64,000 nt of DNA from Wocania arenilitoris (GTDB lineage Bacteria > Bacteroidota > Bacteroidia > Flavobacteriales > Flavobacteriaceae). The translations under genes and the position numbers were made by a program. The notes under the pieces are model-generated. The model was not told the DNA's origin, did not search any database, and saw nothing but the letters and a program-made list of their open reading frames with translations. The DNA lies in the NCBI RefSeq assembly GCF_021728535.1, contig NZ_JAKKDU010000014.1, positions 33,563-97,562 on the forward strand, given 5' to 3'. Positions 9,044-16,499 of this stretch are shown one piece after another (position 1 is the first letter of the stretch; each line of letters begins with the position of its first letter).

Positions 9044-9334
9044 CTATAAATTCTTTTCGTAATCCATACTTTGATTTAGCACACGAACAATTAAAATATC
9101 AATATCTGTAGCTAAATAAAAAATAGTGTGAGATTTATACGAAAATCTCTTTAATGATAGCATAAATTCTGATGCATCACGTCCAAGAGTGGCATTATCA
9201 GCTAATATTTGAAAAAGCGTGTGCATTCCTAATAAATACGCTTGGGCTTGTTTTAATCCAAATGTTTCAATACCATATTCGTACATTTTGGCAAGATCAA
9301 TTTCGGCTTTTCCAGATACTTTATAAACGCCCAT
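9044..9334 (-). CDS. parE: RelE/ParE family toxin
   Basis: A 96-residue protein of the RelE/ParE superfamily. It begins with YKVSGKAEIDLAKMYEYGIETFG, has QILADNATLGRDASEF in the middle and FSYKSHTIFYLATDIDILIVRVLNQSMDY near the end, the strand-helix pattern and the R-V-L-x-x-x-M-D ending of ParE toxins. ParE proteins usually inhibit DNA gyrase. Its first 14 bp overlap the end of the antitoxin gene, the standard coupling of antitoxin then toxin in one transcript. The pair sits alone between two diverged direct repeats, consistent with a mobile cassette. Confidence 0.88.
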   Translation of the reverse strand: MGVYKVSGKAEIDLAKMYEYGIETFGLKQAQAYLLGMHTLFQILADNATLGRDASEFMLSLKRFSYKSHTIFYLATDIDILIVRVLNQSMDYEKNL

Positions 9335-9578
9335 CAGCTTGCATACGTTCTTCGACTTCCTTCATAATATCAGGAACAGATTTAGCACTAATACCACTAT
9401 TCATACCTTCAGTTATAGCTGCTTTAAGGGCGGAAAATTTAGCGTTCTTTGCTTGATCACGTCTTACTAAATCACGAAGGTATTCACTATCATTAGTAAA
9501 TTCTCCTATTGTAATTCGTGACTTTATCCACTTATCCTGCTTTTCCGTAAATGTTATTGTTTTTCTAATTATTGCCAT
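9321..9578 (-). CDS. parD: ParD family antitoxin
   Basis: An 85-residue antitoxin. Residues 1-45 (IRKTITFTEKQDKWIKSRI, then FTNDSEYLRDLVRRDQ) have the ribbon-helix-helix pattern of ParD/CopG, which binds the operon promoter as a dimer. Residues 46-85 are a charged, probably partly disordered tail (KSVPDIMKEVEERMQADGRL) that would bind and neutralise ParE. It is encoded first, and its end overlaps the toxin start by 14 bp. Autorepression at the promoter upstream of 9578 is expected from the family; no operator palindrome was picked out. Confidence 0.88.
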   Translation of the reverse strand: MAIIRKTITFTEKQDKWIKSRITIGEFTNDSEYLRDLVRRDQAKNAKFSALKAAITEGMNSGISAKSVPDIMKEVEERMQADGRL

Positions 9579-9676
9579 AAGATATGTGTTTTAATAATCA
9601 TACTATTGGTGCAATTTAACATATTTGATTGAATATTACAAAAAATAGAGTTCTAATTTCATGTATTTAGCGACTA

Positions 9677-9850
9677 TTCCCATTCCATACACATTCCCAC
9701 TTCGCTCCTATCGTCACTTCGGGCAAAGCGTATTCCATTACAGTATCCAAAGAAACATTTGAGAAGAAAAAAATAAGAAAAGGAAGTAGTTTAAACTTCG
9801 CTTTTACCAAAGCAAAGTTGCATAACGCAGAACATTATAGTACATTTTAT
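9677..9850. repeat. Direct repeat copy B flanking parDE
   Basis: Copy B of the repeat also found at 8785-8960, in the same orientation and about 890 bp further right. It leads directly into the hairpin at 9847-9885 and a tail with GTGCGTTGG and GTTATACGTTAAC (about 9892-9930), which resembles the end of an integron-type recombination site. The 500-bp gap between parD and the IS200 element holds this repeat, the hairpin and the IS end, but no credible gene. Confidence 0.75.
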
Positions 9851-9885
9851 AAATAGGTTTATCCTGTGGATGAAGCTATTTATAA
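9847..9885 (+). repeat. Hairpin with TATCCTGTGGATGA core, second copy
   Basis: Plus-strand hairpin with arms TTATAAATAG and CTATTTATAA, a G/G internal mismatch, a 7-bp inner stem with one G-U pair and a TGT loop. The loop and inner stem equal those of the hairpin at 614-654, while the outer stems differ but both pair, which is compensatory change. It closes the right end of direct repeat copy B. Confidence 0.6.
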
Positions 9886-10016
9886 CACAGATGGTGCGTT
9901 GGCGAAATTATGATGTTATACGTTAACATTCATTTATAAAAACATTTGATAGCTATAATGTAGTATTATGTAAAATATCCTAGAAGCATTTGTTTTCATT
10001 TGATATATAATATACA

Positions 10017-10585
10017 ATAAACCACTATGGATTTGAAATCCATAGTTTTAAACAAAAGAATGAAATTCTTTCTTAACACTACTCTAATATCCAGTTGCCT
10101 TTTTCTGAATTTGGCTTATCCTCGTGATGCTCTAGATATTCCTGAACCATCTCATCTGTTATCTTTCCAGTACTCCAAGCCCCATAACCCAAAGCCCAAA
10201 AGTGTCGACCCCAATATTGCTTATTCAACTTGGGGAATTCCTGTTGTAAAATGCGAGATGAGCGAACTTTTAATTTCTTTACTAAAACACTTATACTTAA
10301 TGATGGCGGATACTCAATATGCATATGTATATGATCCTTACTCACAACACCTTTTAGAACATGGACATTTTCAGAATTACAAATCTGAATTAACAAATCA
10401 CGACAGCGATGTTGGATATCTCCTTGTAAAACATCATATCGATATTTGGTTGCCCATACAACATGGCAACTCAAATTAGTTATCCAATGTGAATTCTTTA
10501 GGTAATCTGACACATAACAAATCTATAACATTTATAAAAACTAAAGTAACTGCAATGAAATTGCAGGGTTTTAACCTTTAACTAG
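10017..10585 (-). mobile_element. IS200/IS605-type insertion element
   Basis: A compact element made of one Y1 transposase gene and hairpin ends, without terminal inverted repeats. The right end has CTATGGATT/AATCCATAG (10026-10046) and AAAGAAT/ATTCTTT just inside it. The left end has CTGCAAT/ATTGCAG (10550-10566). Subterminal hairpins recognised as single strands are the hallmark of this family. The same right-end pair of hairpins, with base changes that keep pairing, is found at the remnant ending near 51915. Outer limits are approximate because no target duplication is made by this family. Confidence 0.8.
10079..10513 (-). CDS. tnpA: IS200/IS605 family Y1 transposase TnpA
   Basis: A 144-residue HUH transposase. 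HVVWATKYRYDVL marks the N-terminal strand, DHIHMHIEYPP contains the HUH metal site (H-I-H), and the C-terminal helix DEMVQEYLEHHED carries the expected catalytic Tyr. The length is normal, so the gene looks intact. The chosen start is a GTG giving MSDYLKNSHW, since the nearby ATG is out of frame. No TnpB/IscB partner is present. The enzyme moves the element as single-stranded DNA during replication. Confidence 0.92.
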   Translation of the reverse strand: MSDYLKNSHWITNLSCHVVWATKYRYDVLQGDIQHRCRDLLIQICNSENVHVLKGVVSKDHIHMHIEYPPSLSISVLVKKLKVRSSRILQQEFPKLNKQYWGRHFWALGYGAWSTGKITDEMVQEYLEHHEDKPNSEKGNWILE

Positions 10586-10596
10586 ATAATAAAAGC

Positions 10597-11796
10597 TTAC
10601 TTAATGTTACCACCAACTTGCAGCCCACTTGGTACTTTTTCAGGAATAGTTTTGTCAAAACCTTCATCATTTAAAGTATTTAAAAATGAAATGATAGACG
10701 ACATATCTTTAACTTTTAATGTCAAATTTTTAGCCAAAGTATCAATAGCATTTGTAGCAACTTCGATATTTCTTGACTTATTAAATGATAAATCCTCGTA
10801 AAACTCTAATACCATTTTAAGGTTTGGTAACGTGCCATTATGCATGTAGGGTGTCGTAAATCTTAAATTACGTAACGTTGGTGTACGAAACCCAAATTGT
10901 TTCTCGAAACCATCGTCAACCTTATCGAGTTTATCATTTTCAGGCACGCTCAACGTGTGTATTTTATAATCTGAAAACATGGGTCCGTTATGACAATTAA
11001 CACACCCCACTTTTTTAAACAACTCAAAACCTTCTTTTTCTCCCAGCGACATACTATTTGTATCACCACGCATGTATTTATCAAAACGAGAGTTGTTAGT
11101 AACTAACGTCCTTTCATATGCAGCAATAGCTTTCCCAATATTTTCAATACTTATTGGTTCTTCTTCTTCATTAAATACCGTTTTAAAAAGGACTTTATAT
11201 TCAGGGATATTTTTTAGTCTTAAAACCACTTCGGTTAAAATTTCGGCTTCTGTGTAATGCGCTCCACGCATTTCTTCAAACGCTTTAATAGGTTCTATAG
11301 CTTGGGCTTCTAAGCTATTAACTCTAGAATCCCAAAACATAGGGGCGTCTTCTGGATTATAATGTTTTGAAGGGGTTATGCCATTAAATGCGGTATTTAA
11401 AACCGTATGTGCATTGCGTTTTACAAAAGGAATATTATTGGGATTATTAAATTTACGATTAATACCAAAACCCTTGCCGTTTGCACCAATGGAAAGGTCT
11501 CTAAACTCTGCATAACCGTTATCTGGATGATGACACGTAGCACAAGCTACATCTTTGTTTCCAGATAAAATAGGATCGAAAAACAAGAGCCTGCCTAAGT
11601 TAATTTTTTCGTCAGATTGCGAATTATTTACTGGATGCTTTATGTTTAAAGGCAGTGCATTTACACGGGTATCAATTTTTATTATATTGGTGTATGCTTC
11701 AGTATTCTTTTTCTTGTTTTCAGAAAGGCAACCAACAATAATTAAAACTAATATTAACAAAACGATTTTATATGTTTTTTTTAAAATTAATTGCAT
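10597..11796 (-). CDS. Di-haem cytochrome c peroxidase (CcpA/MauG family)
   Basis: A 399-residue periplasmic lipoprotein: a hydrophobic leader ends in the lipobox IVGC with Cys23. Two c-type haem sites are visible, CATCH at residues 85-89 and CVNCH at 265-269, with an RTPTLRNLRFTTPYMHNG segment and a distal Met in the second domain as in bacterial cytochrome c peroxidases. The family reduces hydrogen peroxide using electrons from small cytochromes; MauG-like members instead oxidise proteins. LGRLLFFDPILSGN and MFWDSRVNSLEAQA are family signatures. The gene stands alone, between the IS element and a divergent secreted-protein gene. Confidence 0.93.
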   Translation of the reverse strand: MQLILKKTYKIVLLILVLIIVGCLSENKKKNTEAYTNIIKIDTRVNALPLNIKHPVNNSQSDEKINLGRLLFFDPILSGNKDVACATCHHPDNGYAEFRDLSIGANGKGFGINRKFNNPNNIPFVKRNAHTVLNTAFNGITPSKHYNPEDAPMFWDSRVNSLEAQAIEPIKAFEEMRGAHYTEAEILTEVVLRLKNIPEYKVLFKTVFNEEEEPISIENIGKAIAAYERTLVTNNSRFDKYMRGDTNSMSLGEKEGFELFKKVGCVNCHNGPMFSDYKIHTLSVPENDKLDKVDDGFEKQFGFRTPTLRNLRFTTPYMHNGTLPNLKMVLEFYEDLSFNKSRNIEVATNAIDTLAKNLTLKVKDMSSIISFLNTLNDEGFDKTIPEKVPSGLQVGGNIK

Positions 11797-12070
11797 TTAA
11801 TTGTAATTATATGTGATAAAAAAGAATACCTAAAATTACTTATTTTTTTCTATTTATCGCAAATACTCATTGCCTTTTACAAAATGTTTATGTAATGATT
11901 TAAAAAACAAAACAGATTTTAAAAATTATTTTGCTTTTAATAATTATTTTAAAGTCGAGTTTACAAATACAGATATTTTTTTCATTGATTTACAAGTGCT
12001 TAACCCTATTCTCTGTTTTTTGGCACGCTGTTTGTAAATACATAATCGTAACCCTTAAAAATTTACAATT

Positions 12071-13369
12071 ATGAAAAAATTAATATTCTTATTAGCAGGT
12101 TTAATCCTTACAGGATTTACAGCTAATGCAACGGCAACAAACACAACAGAAAACACTATGGCAACTTTTTATGGTGGTTATAGTAATTCTTTCATATTTG
12201 TAGAAGATGGTATCGAGTTTTCGGTATTCCGAGATGGACAATTCGATTTTAATATACTAAGAGGTAACTCGCGCTTTGGTGTATCAGTTGGTTCTAGAAA
12301 TGTGAATTTAAGCTTTAACTCTGGTTTCGATTACAACGCTTACGTACAATATGATGAATTTGGAGCTATAATTCAAATAGAAAATACGCCAATTTTTTAC
12401 GATTATTACGGACGTGTAAATCAAGTTGGTAATGTCAATATTTATTATAACAATTTTGGTTATATCTCTAGAATTGGTGGTTTATATGTACACTATAACC
12501 GTTTTAACCACTACTCGCATTTTACGGGCTTTATAAATATTTATAACAGAGGTTATATTTACAGACCATGGCACAGATTTTACAGTGTACCTGCATACGA
12601 TTACTGTGTAGTATATAATAGACCTTACAGACAATTTTACAATCCTATCCGTTATACTTATAACAGACCGTTTTATAATAATTACAGACCAAGAACTGCA
12701 ATTGCTACAAGACGTGGAAATAAAATTTATAGAAATAGAAATTACGCTACGGTTAACAGAAGTGCAAGAAATAAAACGCAAATAAACAGTCGTGCAAATT
12801 CTAGGCGAGATATTGCTCAAGCAAATTCTACAAGACGTAACAGCACTTCTAACATAAACAGAAGTTCTAGAAATAGTAATGTAGATGTTGATAGAAGGTC
12901 TTCTTCAAGAAGAAATAACTCTTCTACTGCTAATAGAAATACTAGAAATACTAATGAAGGTGCAAGAAGAACAGCAATAAGTCGTAAAAATATAAGTACT
13001 AGAAATAGTACGCGTATAAATAACACTAAAAGAACAACAGAAAGCGTTACTAGAACTACAAGACCTAATGTTAAGAGTACTAGAACAGTAACTAGAAAAA
13101 ACACTTCGGTTACAAGAAAACCAAATAACGCTAATACGCGTATATATAATAGCAGAGATAATAAAACTAGAAATACACAACGTGTTGCTACACGAACTGC
13201 TCAAAAACCTAGATCTGTACAACGTTCAGTAACTAGAACGAGTAAACCAAGAACAATTCAAAGAACGGTTACAAGACCTACACAAAGACAGAGTAAACCA
13301 AGAGCAACACAAAGTAGAAGTACTTCTAGAAACAATAATACAAGATCGACTTTAAGAAGAAGATCATAA
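12071..13369 (+). CDS. Secreted protein with Arg/Asn/Ser/Thr-rich tail
   Basis: A 432-residue exported protein of unknown function. Residues 1-22 form a signal peptide (LIFLLAGLILTGFTANA). Residues about 30-165 are Tyr/Phe/Asn/Gly-rich with a repeated pattern of the type YYDYYGRVNQVGNVNIYYN and FGYISRIGGLYVHYN, likely short beta strands. From about residue 210 to the end the chain is nearly all Arg, Asn, Thr, Ser and Lys, with recurring TRRNSTSN, VTRTTRP and RSVTRTS motifs, strongly basic and probably disordered. A basic tail could bind DNA, RNA or acidic polysaccharide at the cell surface; this is inference. A strong terminator follows at 13390. Confidence 0.8.
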   Translation: MKKLIFLLAGLILTGFTANATATNTTENTMATFYGGYSNSFIFVEDGIEFSVFRDGQFDFNILRGNSRFGVSVGSRNVNLSFNSGFDYNAYVQYDEFGAIIQIENTPIFYDYYGRVNQVGNVNIYYNNFGYISRIGGLYVHYNRFNHYSHFTGFINIYNRGYIYRPWHRFYSVPAYDYCVVYNRPYRQFYNPIRYTYNRPFYNNYRPRTAIATRRGNKIYRNRNYATVNRSARNKTQINSRANSRRDIAQANSTRRNSTSNINRSSRNSNVDVDRRSSSRRNNSSTANRNTRNTNEGARRTAISRKNISTRNSTRINNTKRTTESVTRTTRPNVKSTRTVTRKNTSVTRKPNNANTRIYNSRDNKTRNTQRVATRTAQKPRSVQRSVTRTSKPRTIQRTVTRPTQRQSKPRATQSRSTSRNNNTRSTLRRRS

Positions 13370-13389
13370 CAATTTTGGTTGGTTAGTTG

Positions 13390-13441
13390 GAAAGCCCCGC
13401 GATACGTTTGCCTCAAAGCAAATTCGTGGGGTTTTCTTTTT
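13390..13441 (+). terminator. Rho-independent terminator
   Basis: A 13-bp stem (GAAAGCCCCGCGA at 13390-13402 with TTCGTGGGGTTTTC at about 13424-13436, two G-U pairs) followed by a T-rich run. It lies 20 bp after the stop of the Arg/Asn-rich secreted protein. Confidence 0.85.
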
Positions 13442-13501
13442 AGTGAAACTCAATATCTTAAAAATTGTAAAACAATGCATTAAATATTGATAGTTGAATT
13501 A

Positions 13502-13674
13502 ATTCTGAACTAGTTTCAGAATCTCTTTATAAATCCAAAATAAAGAATTTTTTGAAACCAACTATCCTCGAGGCAGAGCCATAGAGGTATTTCACTGGTT
13601 TCATTTTGACCTTTTTTAGGTCAAAAACCAAAATTCTGTATTTAGATTTCCGTTTTCACGGGAATGACAATCTA
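13502..13674. repeat. Cluster of intergenic palindromes
   Basis: The 302-bp gap before the flippase gene has no gene after the terminator but holds four palindromes: ATTCTGAA/TTCAGAAT (13502-13522), TGAAACCA/TGGTTTCA (13553-13603), TTTTGACCT/AGGTCAAAA (13604-13626), and GATTTCCGTTTTCACGGG (from 13645), which resembles the REP-like unit GATTCCCG..CGGGAAT widespread in bacterial genomes. The last one runs into the final codon of the flippase gene. The first resembles palindromes in rnpB and at 54048 and 56835. Confidence 0.55.
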
Positions 13675-15126
13675 GCGCTTCAACACTTTATCAATTAACT
13701 CTGTAATATTATCTGAAAACTTAAATAGGTAGATAGCAAGACCATATAAAACGGTAATCAATGCAGATTTTAAAATGATATTTATAATGGGATGAAACGA
13801 AAAATCCCAGAAATAAAAAACTAAAACTCCAACTAGAATACACGCTCCTATTTTTAATGTATTGGCACTAAAAGGTAACATTTTAAATTTTCTGTAAACA
13901 AAGAAGAGTTTTATAGAATTATATAAAAAGACGGCTAAAAAAGTTGCTAAAGCAGCGCCATTAATACCATAAAGCGGAATAAATAGCATGTTTAGAAAAA
14001 TCATTACAATAACCAGAATAACCCCAAAAAACAACACCATTCTGTAATAATCGCTATTAAATAAAATAGCATTATTACTGCCTAAAATAGCATCGTACAA
14101 CTTGGCAACACTAATTATAAAAACTACAAAAAGACCGCCATTAAATTCCTCTGGAATAATGTTATACAACTGGTTAATATTTAACACAATGAGCAAGAAA
14201 ATAAATCCACTTACTATAAATAGGTTTAAAGAGCTTCGTTTGTATAAGTCTTTTAAATCAACAAAATTATTTTCGTTTAAATATTTAGCCGATAATGGCA
14301 TTAATATTTGATGCATAGAGCGCATTGGAACTGCTATAACTGCTGAAATAAATATAGCTACATTATAATAGGCAATCTGTTCTATGTCAATATAATGCCC
14401 TAACATTACTTTATCAATATCTAAAAGAATGGTTGCAATAGAACCCGCAATAATGATTAAAAAAGAATATTTTAAAATAGATTTTAAGCCAGATACCTTT
14501 TTAAAAGTAATAACAGGTAATTTAACGCTAAAAGCGTACAGCTTCATTATCAACATTCGCAATACATAAACTACTACTAATCCAATCATAAACTGCTCTA
14601 TATCAATTACTTTAAAATAGAGACAAAACAGTAAAGTCATAGTAAAAGCTCTATGAAACACTTCTTTCATAAAATTACCAAATACCGTTTGCATTTGCAC
14701 TTTGGTCCATGCAAAAAACACTTCAAAATAGGCTAAAGCAATAGCTATAATAATAGTATGCCACAAATAGTTTTTTATAATTGAATTTTTAGTTGATAAA
14801 AACTCACCAATCATTTCGTAACTAAAATGGGTAATTACAATCAACGGAAAAATAATTACTAAAGGCAAAAACAACATTAGCGTTAAAAAACTATTTAACG
14901 ATATCCTAGTTTTAAAAGATGAATAGAATTTAATTAAAGAGTTATGTACACCAAAAGCCATAAGCGGCATAATAACATAGGCTAAAGACAGCATATACCC
15001 TACCATACCGTAATACTCGTCGCTTAAAAATTCGGTATACAGGAATAATGTGTTTATCGCACCAATTAAAAACCCTAAATAAGTGGATACTATGTTTTTA
15101 AATGATTGTGATGCAACAATGCCCAT
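13672..15126 (-). CDS. Oligosaccharide flippase (Wzx/MVF type)
   Basis: A 484-residue polytopic protein with about 12-14 transmembrane segments. It starts with ASQSFKNIVSTYLGFLIGAINTLFLY, the typical opening of polysaccharide biosynthesis proteins of the MOP superfamily, and has GHYIDIEQIAYYNVAIFISAVIAVPMRSMHQIL in the middle. Such flippases move lipid-linked oligosaccharides to the periplasmic face. A GT4 glycosyltransferase and YfhO lie upstream on the same strand. The assignment to the flippase class is by topology and signature; the substrate cannot be read from the sequence. Confidence 0.88.
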   Translation of the reverse strand: MGIVASQSFKNIVSTYLGFLIGAINTLFLYTEFLSDEYYGMVGYMLSLAYVIMPLMAFGVHNSLIKFYSSFKTRISLNSFLTLMLFLPLVIIFPLIVITHFSYEMIGEFLSTKNSIIKNYLWHTIIIAIALAYFEVFFAWTKVQMQTVFGNFMKEVFHRAFTMTLLFCLYFKVIDIEQFMIGLVVVYVLRMLIMKLYAFSVKLPVITFKKVSGLKSILKYSFLIIIAGSIATILLDIDKVMLGHYIDIEQIAYYNVAIFISAVIAVPMRSMHQILMPLSAKYLNENNFVDLKDLYKRSSLNLFIVSGFIFLLIVLNINQLYNIIPEEFNGGLFVVFIISVAKLYDAILGSNNAILFNSDYYRMVLFFGVILVIVMIFLNMLFIPLYGINGAALATFLAVFLYNSIKLFFVYRKFKMLPFSANTLKIGACILVGVLVFYFWDFSFHPIINIILKSALITVLYGLAIYLFKFSDNITELIDKVLKR

Positions 15127-15206
15127 TTGTTTTAAATTTCAATAAATCAACTTTAAAATTCCAAAAATAATATTAATCAAAATTCAAATAATTGGAATTT
15201 GGAGCT

Positions 15207-16499
15207 TTAATTTTTTTGTTTTTTAATTAACTCAGCTAATGCCTGTGTTAATTTTTTTCTGCTATATTTTTGTAAGCCAATGGCATGCGATTGCAATGTG
15301 CCATTTTTAAATGCTTTATAGTGTGTTAATATAGTGGTTTTTAACGATTCGTAGTCGTTATAATAAAAGTAGTTTCCTGTGTTCGTTTCTTTGATGATTA
15401 TTTCAATATCTGAACCTTTTGGGCCTATTGCTACAATTGGTCTGTTTGAAACCATGTATTCAAATAATTTACCAGGAATAATGCATTTGGTATCTTCTGA
15501 ATCAATTTCAATTAACAATAGTAATTGTGATTTTTTTTGATACTTAATAGATTCTTTATGTGAAAGATAACCTACATTATTTATATAATTACTTAACATA
15601 TAATTTTTAACAGAATTAAGCACGTCCTCACTTACAATTCCTACTAAATTTAGTTGAAAATCTTTAGCAAAATCTTTATCAGCTTTAATTAAATCACTTA
15701 AAACTTGCCATAACACTTTAGGGTTTCTTTTTGATAATAAAGACCCTATATGCGCTATTGAAAACTTGGAATCTAATATTATTTTTTCAACAAGTTCATT
15801 ATCGTATCCGTTTGTGATGACTTCGATAGGTTTTGCTGTGAGGTTTTCAAACTCCTTTTTTGTTACTAAGCTTGTTACAATAATTTGGTCGGCTGTATTT
15901 ATAACCTGTTTTTCAAGTGCTTTGTGTTTTTGCTGAGATTTTTTGGTTAGCTTTAATTGTTTATGATATCCAATAGTCGTCCACGGATCTCTAAAGTCTG
16001 CCAACCACTTCACTCCTAGCTTTTCTTTTAAATTTAAACCAATAAGATGTAAGCTATGAGGAGGCCCTGTAGTTATAACAGTATCTATATTATTTTCAGA
16101 AATATATTTTGAAAGGTAAATAACGGAAGGTTTTACCCAATTTTTTCTAGCATCAGGAATAAAAAAGTTACCTCGAATGTAAAGCATCACTTTTTCAATA
16201 AAACTCTGCTTACTATTTTCTAAAATAACGCCTTTACTTATCGTTTTAGATGATTTTTTTGAAAATAGACTAGCTAATTTATAAGGTTCTTTTATGGGGT
16301 GTTTTATAATAGTTAATTCGTCCGAAACTTCATCAATTAAACTCTCATCAATTAAAGGGTAATTGGGGTTTTCAGGAATGTAAACAATGGGCTCAATATT
16401 AAATTCAGGCAAATATTTAACAAATTTCAGCCAGCGTTGTACCCCAGGGCCCCCAGCAGGTGGCCAATAATAGGTTATGATGAGTGCTTTTTTACGCAC
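15207..16499 (-). CDS. Glycosyltransferase family 4 protein
   Basis: A 430-residue GT-B glycosyltransferase. The N-terminus reads LIITYYWPPAGGPGVQRWLKF, a signature of a flavobacterial GT4 group. LADFRDPWTTIGYHKQ, EVITNGYDNELVE and IAHIGSLLSKRNP mark the interdomain region, and the C-terminal domain has KCIIPGKLFEYMVSNRPIVAIGPKGSD, which contains the nucleotide-sugar binding E-x7-E-like site. Its start codon overlaps the end of yfhO by 8 bp, so the two are translationally coupled. The acceptor is unknown; the flippase next to it suggests a surface glycan. Confidence 0.92.
   Translation of the reverse strand: MRKKALIITYYWPPAGGPGVQRWLKFVKYLPEFNIEPIVYIPENPNYPLIDESLIDEVSDELTIIKHPIKEPYKLASLFSKKSSKTISKGVILENSKQSFIEKVMLYIRGNFFIPDARKNWVKPSVIYLSKYISENNIDTVITTGPPHSLHLIGLNLKEKLGVKWLADFRDPWTTIGYHKQLKLTKKSQQKHKALEKQVINTADQIIVTSLVTKKEFENLTAKPIEVITNGYDNELVEKIILDSKFSIAHIGSLLSKRNPKVLWQVLSDLIKADKDFAKDFQLNLVGIVSEDVLNSVKNYMLSNYINNVGYLSHKESIKYQKKSQLLLLIEIDSEDTKCIIPGKLFEYMVSNRPIVAIGPKGSDIEIIIKETNTGNYFYYNDYESLKTTILTHYKAFKNGTLQSHAIGLQKYSRKKLTQALAELIKKQKN

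Noticed and set aside
10027-10479. Plus-strand open frame of 150 codons across the IS200 element
   Set aside because: It is the reverse complement of the transposase gene, with no family resemblance and an odd composition.
12482-13222. Minus-strand open frames of 95-112 codons opposite the Arg/Asn-rich protein
   Set aside because: They are Val/Leu/Ser-rich shadows of the low-complexity repeats on the other strand.
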